64,000 nucleotides of DNA from positions 62,001 to 126,000 of the forward strand of contig JAIXMG010000015.1 of the NCBI GenBank assembly GCA_025201345.1. Reading direction: 5' to 3'. The DNA comes from Thamnidium elegans (Eukaryota; Mucoromycota; Mucoromycetes; Mucorales; Mucoraceae). The notes beneath the pieces were generated by a model, which saw only the letters and a program-made list of their open reading frames with translations, was not told the DNA's origin and ran no database searches. This document shows, piece after piece, positions 34,920 through 46,227 of the stretch (the first letter of the stretch is position 1; each line of letters begins with the position of its first letter). Both the position numbers and the translations under genes were made by a program.

Positions 34920-35660
34920 AAGAATTAACCAAGAAAAACGATACGCTTTTCCTCTATTATCTTGTAGCCGTTATGAAGGGCCCTACTACATTTCATGTCG
35001 AGAATGATTTTTCTTTTAGCAAAGAAGACTGCTATAAGTATAATCTTCCAATTGTTTCCATGTCTCTAAAAGCATCATCCTGGTTAGAGGAAGAAAAATT
35101 GGCGTGGGTTCTGACTTAGAGGCGTTCAGCCATTATCCAGCAGATGGTAGCTTCGCGGTATTGGCTTTTCAACCATCGAAAGAAATTGTACACTCAAATG
35201 TGGGTGCTGTTAAAGACATAGATGGGGAACTCGGCTCCGTTATCCAAGGATTTAAAGATTTACAAGATGTAGAAGAGCTTCCGGAATCTTTAATAAACTT
35301 TGCAAAATATGTGCTAACCCATTACAAAAAACCAGCTTCAAAACAACGTCTTCAAAATCATCTTGTAAATGCCCTTGACAGATACAAAATAGAAAACACA
35401 AGGAATCAAGTTACAAACAATATATTGAAAGAAAGTTACAGAATACACGACAATTTAAGTATAGTAACTGTGGACAATATTATTGAAAGAGCTACTTCAT
35501 CCAAAGGAAAATATATTGAAGAGGGATATGAATCTGATAGTAGTCGCAAATCGGAAGATTATCACCAGAGGAGTGACCTCGTTTACAAGAAATGCTACAA
35601 TGTTACAATCTTGCCAGCAATGCAAAGGTTAACATTCATAAAACAGAATTAGTATATCTG
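34920..35660 (+). pseudogene. Unassigned coding fragment cut by MITE copy 1
   Basis: Coding-like sequence begins right at the right end of the MITE (YQELTKKNDTLFLYYL...) and continues, after a frame change near 35100, as GSDLEAFSHYPADGSFAVLA through a long helical section (LPESLINFAKYVLTHYKK) to a charged tail (EEGYESDSSRKSED). No start codon of its own is credible: the first ATG lies inside the MITE. It is probably the remainder of a gene interrupted or displaced by the MITE insertion. Not recognised; a link to family N is possible from position only. Confidence 0.4.
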
Positions 35661-36145
35661 TCAGGTATAGAAAATGCGGTATGGAAAGAAATTGCTCGCA
35701 CCTCTTCAATTGTTTATCATGCTACTGCCTCTCCCAATGCTAGGCTATCCCTTATATTCTAATCAGCAACAATTGGATTCTTTTCTTCGGACGATTGAAA
35801 AGAAAATTTGGAATCATGGACCATGTAGACCAATCTAGAGCAAATTTTAAACAATTGTACATTAATAAATGATTTCCTGCTAAAGGACAAACCTTTGTCC
35901 GTTCGAGGTTCAAATAAAACTAAAACATTAATTGATTAATTGATATTTGTTATTTTTGTTATTTTATACTACATATACACGCTGTAAAATATTTCAAACC
36001 ATTTTTTATGTTTAATATTCATACTATATTTCATATTTTACTATCTTTCTCTGAAAATATAAAGAAAATAAGATAGATAAAATATAGTTTATTAAGAGAG
36101 AAAAAAAGTTATTATTCTTCATCCGGAGATTCGATTACAACAAGC
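35661..36145. other. Spacer
   Basis: Residual coding-like pieces near 35664-35765 (a frame reading ENAVWKEIARTSS) continue the fragment above in another frame. The rest is AT-rich with no gene. Confidence 0.4.
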
Positions 36146-37908
36146 TCATCTTCCGTATGTTTGGGAAATTGTCTCTATAATATCTTCTTGTGGCACATTC
36201 TCGTATCCAAGGTGTTCTTCTTCAATCTTGTCAAATATATCTTGTTGTGATTGAATATCACCCTATTTATTAAAAGAGGTGTAAAATTAGCCAACAATAA
36301 AGTGGTAGGACTTATGGTAAATACATACATAAACAAAGGCAAACAAATCTAATACCTTGAGGAACTTCTTATTATCAGCAAAAGTCAAGGGAACCTCTGC
36401 GGATCCACACTCAATTGCTTTCCACCTGGATCTATCTTTCAAAGAATATCGGACCAAAGACATTTTTTCTGAATAACATGAACAGAATATACGTTGACTT
36501 TTTTAAATGTCGAAATTGAAGCTTTATCATGTTTACACATGATGCTCAAGAGAATATCTGTTGCACTTATTAAATTTTTGACCGAGTCTTCATGAGTATG
36601 TTGAATATCTTGAGTTAGATTATAGCTGGAATAAAAAAGTTACCAAAGTTGATTCAAATTCATATTAGTCATTCAATTACCCTGATGATTCAATCACCAT
36701 ACAATTATTACCGTGAAAAGCCGAACCAATACCGTCAGTAACACTATGGCGGAACTTATGGTAACAACGTCCAATATGGTACCTATGTTACCATAATTTT
36801 TATATGCAGCGAATCAGATTACAGAATAACTAGTATTATGGTAACTTTGTTTCCATATTGTGCACTGTTACCATAAGTTCCGCCATAGTGTAAGTCGTGT
36901 ATCACTTTTGTTCTTGTTCACATAAAACACGACAATGGCAGAATCTTTGTCCTTTTTTTCACCCCTACACAATACAGTTTTAGTTATATAAAGTACAACC
37001 AAATGATATACATAAATTAAATATACCACCGAAAAGAAATGGTTTTGGTAATATTTCCAAAGTGTTTAAACAGCGGAACAACGTTTTCAAAAAAGATAGT
37101 ACGTCCATCGCTTACTGGAATTATTGTTATCCGCTCACAATTGATAACATAATCTATACAAGCAAACTTGACGAATCTATTGAATGAGTTACCTTCATAA
37201 TCAAGAGCTGTGATGTTGTCAAATTAACTTTATCGAATTTCAGAATATTGCTAAAAAAAAAAAGATTAAAAGCTCCTGATATAGGCTTTAGACATGTATT
37301 ACTATCATGTACTGCGTTGATTATATTGTATTCCTTAATAGTCTCTTCAGTAGCAAATCTCTTATTAAAGATGAAGCATAGATCTGCTTTTCTTGTTATT
37401 GCACATAATTTATCATCATCAATAACAGGAGTATTGGGGACTACTATAGTTCTTGGGGATTGCATGGTATAACTCTTTTTGTTGGCTGTGATCTTAAACA
37501 GCTTCTACATTTGAAATAACTTAATCTTTCAAAAAAAAAACATCTGTATTAGAATGCTGTCTTACCTGTTCACTATCAAAATTCTGAGGCCACAGCAATA
37601 TTTTGTGGAGATAACATATTAGTGATATAATAGCCGATAAATTTAGTATGGCTTACCTCAATTCTTCTCTTTCTACTAGTCTCAGCAAGGGAACTTCCGA
37701 CAATTTCATCAGCAGAAATATTAACTTCATCGCTCAAAGTTTCTTCTAGAACGTCTCTTCTCTCTTTCAAGTTCTCTATAGCGCATCGAGAACTGAAGTT
37801 TGGTTTTAGTTGAGTGAAACATATTTGAGTGTTTGTAACAAGTGCTCTTATGCACGGCGGTTGCTTTAAGAAGAATAGTATCCTTTTGTACGAACACAAA
37901 GAAAACAA
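36146..37908 (-). pseudogene. Family N member interrupted by a CACTA-type MITE (copy B)
   Basis: Minus-strand pieces follow the intact member at 3.9 kb in order. They are an N-terminal block with SSLAETSRKRRIE (37576-37908), ITRKADLCFIFNKRF (37154-37465), KNKSDTRL / TDGIGSAFHG with MVIESSG before an intron at the same place, HEDSVKNLISATDILLSIM, YSVHVI, then SLVRYSLKDRSRWKAIE to DLFAFVY, an intron again at the same site (36263-36326), and DIQSQQDIFDKIEEEHLGY. A 149-bp element splits RL from TDG. A one-base slip in the T6 run near 36463-36468 is needed before SLVRYS. Together these mark it as a recently broken paralogue. Confidence 0.65.
36742..36890. mobile_element. 149-bp CACTA-type MITE with TAA target duplication
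   Basis: The element starts CACTATGGCGGAACTTATGG and ends with the exact inverse complement; the first 25 bp of each end are identical and similarity extends to about 60 bp. It is flanked by TAA at 36739-36741 and 36891-36893. A terminal CACTA plus a 3-bp duplication is the signature of the CACTA (CMC/EnSpm) superfamily. Read on the minus strand, it lies inside the open frame of the family N relic, within the codons joining RL and TDG. Confidence 0.85.
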
Positions 37909-38489
37909 AAACGATAGAAAAAAGCAGAATAAGAAATATAGTTAAGCTCCTTCAAAAGGTGCGCATATAAAAAAAAAATACTTACTGGTGTACATTGCTA
38001 AAAAAAGAAAAGTAATTTATTTATTCCAGAGTAGAATGATAAAATAAACTGTTTTATTTTTTTAGCTCCAACTTAAAAAAAAAGTCATTTTTACTCTTAA
38101 CCCATCCATTTAGTTTCGAATTCAATTCCATACTGGATATTTCTAATGATAAAAATGAAAATAATTAGCAGAAGAGTCACCTCACAAGCACTGAATGGAG
38201 TGGTCTCAAAGATAGCTACAAGAGCAAAAAAGTGGTCCTAGCAGATTTTCCTGATAGCATTAGAAGGACATTTAAAGACCTTTGTTAATAGTACATCGCT
38301 TGACTCGTATTTTATACAAGACTAGTCGTTGAATACCTCTTTCCATAAATAAATAAATATTTTACAAGTCTTTAATCAGTTGACTACTACCACTCTGGTA
38401 CTCACTAAGAGTATACTAAGCTGCTAAGAAAATTTTGATAATAATACTCGTGACCAAAGTGGTAAGTATAAATCCAGTAATGAGACTTG
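37909..38489. other. Gene-free spacer
   Basis: No gene. A block near 38450-38485 (gtgaccaaagtggtaagtataaatccagtaatgag) is repeated in diverged form near 18030-18065, next to another family N relic. Confidence 0.5.
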
Positions 38490-38785
38490 CAAATAACAGG
38501 TAAAAAACAAGTTTTTTTTTTATTACATATGAGTACGTGAGAAAGTTTTTTTTTTAATTAGGTATGAGTACGTGAGAAAATAAATACATCATGATTAAAT
38601 AAATCTTTTTTATCATAGTTAAATAAACCCCTTTTCTTTTCATTTTCCTTTTTTTTTAATAATGAATTCATATACAAGCAAGTATATTTTATATAATCAA
38701 ATGTCTACATTTCTCAAAAGGAGCTTCCTTATGATATGGTGGTGTCGATGCAGGAATTTCTCTAAATTGGCATTTGTGGTGCACC
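38490..38785 (-). mobile_element. MITE-like element, copy 3 (inverted, left end lost)
   Basis: Reverse-orientation copy of the elements at 34616 and 56481. It starts inside the element (aaataacaggtaaaaaacaag) and ends with gcaggaatttctctaaattggca..gtggtgcacc. The outer terminal repeat on the left is missing. An internal part is duplicated (attacatatgagtacgtgagaaa near 38522 and 38560). Confidence 0.7.
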
Positions 38786-38848
38786 AAACTGACTTTTTCT
38801 TTTTAATTCCAAAGTATTTTCCCTAACTATTTTCTTTTCTATTAAGTC

Positions 38849-40152
38849 ATGTATTTTGATGAAACTCACGCAAATGAATGGGTATCGAAAGATGCCTTTG
38901 ATAGATATTATTTATCCAGAAATGGAGATCTAGCTAAAATTTTGGATAAGCTCAAAAAGGATTTAGATGCTTTTGTAATTCGGCCCAACCTTATCAAATG
39001 CGAAATTAAAGATAAACAACTTACTAAAAGACTGGGTAATAAGTTCATTATTTTAATAAAAAATCTTCCTGAACTGATCGTATTTCATTAGAAGACGAAA
39101 AGGAAGTTACAAGGCTGCAACAAAGCTGGGAAGGTAAAAAGTAAAAGTCTCGAATTTTTTAAACGCGATTTTTTTCTAACATCACTTTAAATGAAAAGGA
39201 TAAAGAAAAAGAAATAATAATGTTAAGGTATATTTATAGCTATCGTAAAACCATATAGGCCGTATATTTATTTTTATTTGGCTTTAAAGGGACCATACTT
39301 TTTTGACAACATTGAGTCTTCTATTTATCAAACAGAAGCAAAATATTGGCTTGTTAATAATGTTAACGTAGGAAAATCTTTCCAAAATTATCAAATTCAC
39401 GTTGCCGAGGAATTCAAGTCAAAAGAAATCCACGTGTAAATTGATACACACGAAATGCAGGCTCTTTCAAACATATTACTTATTAAACATGGCCAAAACA
39501 AGGAGTATTTAGTCAATTTTTCTCTGAAATCATGGTTACTTTGATTGAAGAAAAGGTGAAAGAAAAGTGTGGGATTATTTTGTTTGATAATATTAGCAGC
39601 AAAAAAGTTACTACCCACTTTGACATCGCAAAAGACGCCAAGAATCATCTCGAAGAGGTTATTAAAGGTGTATTACGTGATGAAACTACTACCAAACAAG
39701 CTGCTAAAAAAATTGTTGGTTTAACAAGTGATGAATCTGAATCTACGCCTGATGATATGTTATTGTTGGAAGTTCGTAATCTAACAGAATCATAACCTAA
39801 AGTCAAGACCAAGGAACTTATCAGGGAGAGCAACTTGTCCTGGACGTACATAAACTCAGTACTAAACCCAATCTTCACTTTTCCAGACAATAACAAGTTT
39901 TTGATTTGGTAAAAACATTGCTTAAAGAAATATACTACGGTTAGTATTAGTGTACTAATCATTAACAATAGGTCAAACATTCAAGTATTACCTGATAATA
40001 TAATGCAACCTGACTTCGTAGCTAATATGTTGCTGAGATCATACTACAATTGTCCATGCGTTATCGGTGATGTAAAAGGGGAAGGCCGAAAAGATGATAC
40101 ACATGATTACTTGGTTGATTTGATTCGTATTGGGATGATTTTTGTAACTTAA
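38849..40152 (+). pseudogene. Fragmented coding region upstream of family N copy D
   Basis: Several coding-like pieces in different frames lie in order: YFDETHANEWVSKDAFDRYY to IKCEIKDKQLTKRLG (38849-39035); YFFDNIESSIYQTEAKYWLV (around 39295-39430); IEEKVKEKCGIILFDNISSK to STPDDMLLLEVRNLTES (39532-39795); and QPDFVANMLLRSYYN with CVIGDVKGEGRKDD (around 39985-40135). Introns could join some, but stops and frame changes remain. The VIGDVKGE and DLIRIGM motifs recall C-terminal parts of other Mucorales multi-copy unknowns. Whether this is one gene with the following segment is unclear. Confidence 0.4.
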
Positions 40153-40866
40153 AGATATCGAAATTACAGTTGCAAAAAGCTTAACTTCAGCCTATAAACT
40201 CTCACTTGCCAAACAATCTGAATACGCTTTTTCTAACGATGAGCTCTATTTTAAGGTGTCTTCACATTTTCTTCAAATATTAAAACAATATCCTGAATAT
40301 TTACAAGCAAGAACGAAGAATATGACCGAAGGAAATTATACAATGAAGGTTTGGGGCCCTGTAATTGAAGCTGTATTTGACCACCCCAAGTTAAAGGTTA
40401 TGTGGGGCGAGTCCGTAAACTCTTCATCTTCAGAAGCAAAGAAGATCGGCTGTACAGATAGCACAAATAAGAAGTATATAGGTGATAAAGTCGATTTCAG
40501 AATCTGTTATAAGAACAATGACAGCCTTATAGACTTAATGAGTGGAGAAGTTGGAAAGCTTCAAACTGATGATAAGAAGTACCACAATGATCATGCCAAG
40601 ATTGCGCGGGAAGGAAAAGTAGTAGCAGATTGTCTTCTCAGTTCTCCCTTCATTAGGAATAAAGACAAAAAAAAACCTGAAAGTCCGCGGTCTTCAGCTT
40701 GCTGCTATTGAAGGTGAGATCCTTGAAATTCGACTTGCTGATAATGGTTTATACGCTGTACCTGGCTTGGGCTCTTTACGTCTACCAAAGAACAAGGATG
40801 ACGTTAGACGTGCTAAAAAGTTACTAAAGCGATTATTTAAAAAGAAACTATTTAGTTTTACCTCGT
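40145..40866 (+). pseudogene. Family N-like member, copy D (left copy of inverted pair)
   Basis: The reading frame LTSAYKLSLAKQSE, SSHFLQILKQYPEYLQARTK, NYTMKVWGPVIEAVF leads to a core with KVDFRICYKNND and LMSGEVGK, then KKYHNDHAKIAREGK. The D-x(n)-E-x-G-K spacing is compatible with a PD-(D/E)XK active site (inference). After a frame change near 40690 comes the C-terminal LAAIEGEILEIRLADNG and GSLRLPKNKDDVRRAKKLL, then a short divergent end at a TAA (40866-40868). No convincing start codon is joined to it. The relics at 17113 and 41139-41640 are its paralogues. Confidence 0.5.
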
Positions 40867-41318
40867 AACAAAACAACTATTTTGGCGGTGGAGACAAAAA
40901 AGGAGGGGTAATATCAGTAACAGCAGTGGAAACTCTTGATGGGGGGGGGGACCAGTTACCTCTAACCCGGTCTTCATACTTAGTGACAGAATCATCTTGA
41001 TTGTCAGCAGAATCACTTTCAGGGGACCTTTCTACGTTTATCTTCTTTGGCATACAAAGCCTGTCATCCTTTGAAGTCTCGATCATTCTTACGAATAGGT
41101 GAGATAAAGCTAAACTGTTTCTTTTCCTCTCAGCTAACCGCTTTAGTAACTTTTTAGCACGTCTAACGTCATCCTTGTTCTTTGGTAGACGTAAAGAGCC
41201 CAAGCCAGGTACAGCGTATAAACCATTATCAGCAAGTCGAATTTCAAGGATCTCACCTTCAATAGCAGCAAGCTGAAGACCGCGGACTTTCAGGTTTTTT
41301 TTTGTCTTTATTCCTAAT
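40652..41318. repeat. Perfect 180-bp inverted repeat with 307-bp spacer
   Basis: The left arm 40652-40831 and right arm 41139-41318 read identically on opposite strands across all 180 bases, including a 9-base homopolymer. They contain the family C-terminal segment (EGEILEIRLADNG...DDVRRAKKLLKRL). Flanking parts of the two copies are homologous but visibly diverged, so identity is restricted to this block. Confidence 0.95.
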
Positions 41319-41640
41319 AAAAGGAGAACAAAGAAGACAATCGACTACTGCCTTTCCTTAACATACAATCTTGGCATGATCATGGAAATCAATCTTATCG
41401 TCTATATACTTCTTATTTGCGCCATCACACAGTCGATCTTCTTTACTTCTAACGTTGAAGAGTTTTCATACTCACCCCACATAACTTTCAATTCAGGATA
41501 GCCAAATACAGCTTGAATGACAGAACCCCAAACCTTCCTTCAGTCATATTCTTCGTTACTGCTTGTAAATATTCAGGATGTCGCTCTAATATTTGAAGGA
41601 AATGTGAATACACCTTAAAATAGAACTCGTCTGCAACTTG
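40877..41640 (-). pseudogene. Family N-like member, copy E (right copy of inverted pair)
   Basis: Minus-strand mirror of copy D. The C-terminal frame (40877-41300) reads through the shared 180-bp arm and continues beyond it with RLAERKRNSLALSHLFVRMI, an acidic Ser/Asp stretch and a proline-rich end (WSPPPSR...FLSPPPK), a longer tail than copy D retains. The upstream part (41319-41640) matches SHFLQIL and NMTEG of copy D. It has lost the TMKVWGP region and the segment between KID.. and DHAKI by small deletions, with frame changes. Non-functional as it stands. Confidence 0.65.
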
Positions 41641-42495
41641 TTACAACTTATTTTAACACACTAAAAATGTCGTTCTAACTTGTTTCACGCAAGAAAGTTC
41701 CTGAACTTGTAAAATGTAGCCGAAACAAAAAAAAAGGGGGGACTATCAGTTTTTTTTTTTTTTTTTTTGTACACATGTGTCTTTTTTTTCCTATAGAAAA
41801 TACTCTATCATTTTTTAGAAAAGAAAAATGCTTGATGAAAATGTTTTCTAATTGTGCTTTAAATGGAGATTTATCCATATCAATAACAAAGAAACCACTC
41901 CATTATATATCATCAGACAGTATATCATTTAAAGAAAGGAAACAGATACCATCATGTCCTCTACAATACTATTTAATATATACTCTTACAAAAAAATAAT
42001 CAACAACTTGTTCAAACTTTACCAGCAGAGCAATGGGTACTTTTAAAATAGCTTTATATACATTTAACTTTTTTTTTTTTAATTCCACAAAACCGAAAAA
42101 CTTTAGTACAACGACGGATATATATTAACTTGACACTAACGATATTGTTTCTGTCATTTTTTTTTCTGTTTTTCATAATGAGAAGGTCTGAAAAAAAAAA
42201 AAGACTTACAAACAAATATGATATTATAGACTAATCTGGTAAATATTAGAATAAAAAAAATATGTTTTACACTGACATTTAAAAAAAACTTAGTTGAAAT
42301 ATGGGATCATCCCGTTTTTTTTTTCTTGAGGTCTTCAAAAACAACTTATCCTCCCCTTTCTTGAGGGAAGGAGTCCAATGATCTTTACTAGCAAAAAAAA
42401 AACAGATTTATGTTGCAAGAAAAAATACTAAAACTATTACAATTGTTTATACCAACCGATCATTTAAAAAAAACTTCCGAATCAACGTTCCTGAC

Positions 42496-42527
<32 letters not shown>

Positions 42528-42619
42528 TTAAAAGTTTTTATTTATTTATTTCATTTGCCTATTAAACAAACATCCTCCCTTTTTAACTCTTTAATGTTCT
42601 CTTTTATATAATTAATTTA
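41641..42619. other. Gene-free stretch before the anillin-like gene
   Basis: No gene supported. Many A and T tracts, including A27 near 42498-42524. The proximal part must act as the promoter and leader of the gene at 42620. Confidence 0.5.
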
Positions 42620-43265
42620 ATGTCTAATTACCCTACTATACGGAACCCGCTGTTACCTAGTCCACCTACTTCGTCTTCACGGAGTCGGTTCCGTAAAACA
42701 GAGTTACTTAGCAACCTATCTTTATCCAGCACTTCTTCCACTATAAAGACATCCATGTCTACTGCCTCCATTCGCGGTTTTATGAGCCAAACCATCAATC
42801 AATTATCCAACGCCAGCACAACTTTCCGCTTTGGACCCAACAAACGAATTATGCCTTCAACACCTAGTACTACCATCAGCACTAAATTTCTAACGAAATC
42901 GGTGACAGAACATATTATTAACAAACCAACTAAAAAAAAAGACCTACAACACACAACATGTGAACCACTGGTTCACTACAATGGTCCCTTTCATACACTT
43001 GAATCCTTACCGATGGAAAAACTAAATTGGATCAAAGACGAACAAACTTCTGCACTTGTTAAAAACCCTTTAACAAATTACAATCGATCCATTGTCTTAC
43101 GAAAGCCACTGAGTCGTAGCCAAACATAGTGAGTTTTCAATAATCCATTTTTTTTTTTAATAATCTACCCTCTCTCTCATATTTTCTATGACTATAGTCC
43201 TATTATATCAACCAACTTAAATAACCAACAAGCAAAACCAAAAGCTATGTTTTATTTAAGAAGTA

Positions 43266-43310
<45 letters not shown>

Positions 43311-44551
43311 GACTGTTTCATGTAATTTTTAGTTTTACAAATAGTCGCAACAGACTCTTCAAAATGCAAGTAATATGGGCTTGAAGCTTAAAATAACTTT
43401 GTTATACTAACGTGTATCCTTACTGACAGCACGATTATTCCGATGCGGAATCCAAGTCAATCAAGAGACATGTCTAAGTTCCTATGTTACTAGTGAAAAG
43501 ACAGGCAAGCATAGCTCCATTGCACAATTTGACGAAACATTCTTATTGTAATAACCATTTAAAAAAAAGAAAAAAAAAAACCCCCTTCATCAACATCGAA
43601 CCCATAACTTATAAACCTTGTAATTATAGCGATGTCGATGGATCAGCAACTGCAACTATTCGCGTTTATGCACAAAATAAAAGCTCCAGTATATTTTATA
43701 GCCGTAACAAACAGGAGATTTGTTTAGGCACAGAAACTATCAAAGTATCTCTACACCCTAAATCAAAAACGACCGAACGGTTTGTACTTAACAGTGATCC
43801 TAAGCAAGGTCAAAGTAACGATTTTCAATTACTGGTAGTACATGGTACTTATATCAGTCATCGAACACAAAATATGTTGAATAATACAATCTTGTTTGAA
43901 GATTTTATTACTGCTTATGTTCGCACAAGTATGGTACCTGTAAGTTTTTTTTTTTTTTTATGTGTATTATTTAGATTTGTTAATATCTCTAAAAAATATA
44001 TATATATATATATATATAAGCGATGGGATAGGTTTTGGGGTATATTACGTGGAGTTCAATTTGAACTATATGATTTTGAATACAAAGAGGTAGAATATAT
44101 ATTTATATATATACATGCTATTATTATAAAAATATAAAGTAATAACAAGTATAAATAGAATCGACCTCCTCTTTATATTATACCACTAGACAATTTTATT
44201 AGTGCATTTGATCCATCAGAAGAAGATGACGAAGAGATCCGAATAGGTATTGGTGCCAGAGGAATAGCACTTCAATTTTCAGAAAAGGCAGTTCATAAGC
44301 ATGAGCGACAATGGATGTTGGATGATTTGGAGTGTCGTATGTATTTACTACCTGAATCTTCCGCTGCAGCGCGTGAATGGGAGAGTAAATTTAATTACGT
44401 TGGGTCTATTTTTAATGAAATCAGAGGTTGGGATGAAAATAGCGCTAGTAGTTTTGTTAGTGATGACAGTAATTATTCGTATCATAGTTCGGATGATGAT
44501 GAAGAGGATGAAAATATAAATTTAACTGTACCATTAAAGTTAATGTGGTAA
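42620..44551 (+). CDS. Anillin-like protein: disordered N-terminus, C2-like region, PH domain
   Basis: Six exons close in phase: 42620-43128, 43198-43262, 43430-43547, 43630-43939, 44021-44089, 44159-44551; 487 aa. The first 190 residues are Ser/Thr-rich and disordered. A C2-like beta domain follows (RCGIQVNQETCLSSYV, FDETFLFDVDGSATATIRVY, ICLGTETIKVSL). Then comes a PH-like domain (RWDRFWGILRGVQFELYDFE, PPLYIIPLDNF) and a very acidic tail. This order (linker, C2-like, C-terminal PH) fits anillin/Bud4-Mid-type scaffold proteins that bind membranes and septins at division or polarity sites. The exon phase at the poly-A-containing intron 43263-43429 was chosen because it restores RCGIQVNQETCL; a small additional exon (about 43333-43369) cannot be excluded. 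Confidence 0.6.
43269..43308. repeat. A40 homopolymer inside an intron
   Basis: An uninterrupted run of 40 A within the intron 43263-43429 of the anillin-like gene. Similar pure A tracts occur at 3226-3259 and 24602-24636, the latter also intronic. Their exact length is prone to sequencing error. Confidence 0.85.
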
Positions 44552-45472
44552 TAAAAAAGAAAAAAAAAAGAAAAGCGAGTTTAGTCTATCACTTTCTTAT
44601 GATCGTACTACTTTCCTTGTCGCACTAAAATTAAACGCAGTTCAGTCCCGTACGAAAATATATAAATTATAACTACAGGGTTTATATACTTTTTTCCTTG
44701 TTTTAGAATAATTGAATTTTGCACGCTAAAAAAAACAGTAATCCCAATTACATATTACTGTACTTAGCTTCGTTTGTTTTAATATTTCGGATTTTTTTTT
44801 TCTTGGTGATTGTGAGTTTGGAAATAAAACTAAAATACATAACAAAGAAAGGCACGATACTAGCTTTTATTAAAACAAGTATTATATCTGATTTGTACGA
44901 CCAGCTTAATTTTTTGCATGATTTATTTAGCTTAAAAATAAGTAAAAAAAGAAAAATAAGGTGTAAAGGAGCGTAATATAAGGTAGCACGCAGTACATGT
45001 ATTCATTGGTATTTTATATGCATGTTAATATATTGGTTTTTAGCAAGTAAAATAAAAAAACCATGGTAGACCTATTTTAATAGTTAAAAAACGTGGGGGT
45101 GGGGATCATGATCCTTTTGCTACTTTTTTTCTAGTGTTTTTATTCGTTCACGTGAGTAGAGTGACTGGTTTACTGCTTGTAAAAGATGCTTTTGGTCTGA
45201 TGTTTTTTTTTTTCTTTTCCAACTAACTCATATTTTTATGTTGTGCTCTTTTGTTGATCCCAAGTTTGATCAAATCTTTCTTTACAACACTATTTGTCAA
45301 TTGCTTCCATAAGTTAAATCTCAATTGGTAGATCTTTTTTTCTCTCTCTCTCTCTTTTTATTATATCCACTCCATACCACTTTTCTTTTTTCACCCCTCT
45401 TTTTCTTTTTTCACTCTCTTTTTTTCCATCTCATTTTTTCTACTTCTTCTATTTCTTCATCTCGCAGAAAAA
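44552..45472. promoter_or_regulatory. Intergenic region and polypyrimidine leader of the PRL gene
   Basis: No gene. From about 45337 to 45468 the + strand is almost continuous pyrimidine (tctctctctctc, tcttttttcacccctcttttt, tctacttcttctatttcttc). This is a typical CT-rich leader or promoter of well-expressed fungal genes. It ends four bases before the ATG. Confidence 0.55.
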
Positions 45473-46227
45473 ATGTCTAGAAACGGTTCTCCTCTTGGAC
45501 GTATGCTTACAGTTATTGACTGTCCCAACTCTTCTTTAAGATTTTTGATTCTTGATTGTCCAACCGAATCTACACTTGATTTTTATATGGAAGAATTTAT
45601 GAGACTTAACGTTGTAGCCGTTGTTCGATGCTGTCAACCTACTTATAGTGCTTCTCGTTTAACTGAAAGAAATATTCAAGTATTGGATCTTCCTTTTAAG
45701 GATGGTGGTGTGGTAAATACTATCTTAAAAAATAAGCGGAAAACGATGTTTTATTAACTTTTATCATTGTATGTAGCCTCCGCCGCAGGTCGTGCGTGAG
45801 TGGTTACAATTAGTTGAAAGAAATAAACAAATTGCTGAAACAGCTAAAGATGAAGGTGATATTCCTCCAACTATTGCTGTTCATTGTGTAGCTGGTTTAG
45901 GCCGAGCACCTGCTTTAGTAGCTATTGCTTTGATAGAGATGGGAATGAAACCTTTGGACGCTATTGAATTTATTCGAGGAAAGAGAAGAGGAGCCTTCAA
46001 CAAACCTCAGATTGCTTATCTTGTAAATATTTATTATGATGGTTCTAAAGGAAAAGGGGGGGTACTAATATATTATATTTTAGGACTCTTATAAACGTTC
46101 CATGAAACCTAAATCTTCTACATCTAATTATTCTCTTCGGTCCTCACTCGGCCGTATGTTCAAATTAGGTGGTGGCACAACTACTAAACCTAGCCCTCCT
46201 CCATCTACTTTATCTCAGCCGACATGA
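45473..46227 (+). CDS. PRL-type (type IVA) protein tyrosine phosphatase
   Basis: Three exons: 45473-45712, 45777-46022, 46084-46227; 209 aa. The active-site loop [12 protein letters not shown] is the PRL form of CX5R, with alanine where most phosphatases have Ser/Thr. The general-acid aspartate lies in LPFKDGG, and the N-terminus [13 protein letters not shown] is also PRL-like. Animal PRLs end in a prenylated CaaX box. Here the protein instead extends about 45 residues ([12 protein letters not shown]...[11 protein letters not shown]) with no cysteine at the end, so membrane anchoring by prenylation is not expected. Role likely in growth or ion-transport signalling; that is inference. Confidence 0.88.

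Noticed and set aside
43333..43369. Possible extra exon in the anillin-like gene (coding-like FTNSRNRLFKMQ)
   Set aside because: None of its phases joins both neighbours; skipping it restores the C2-like reading frame exactly.
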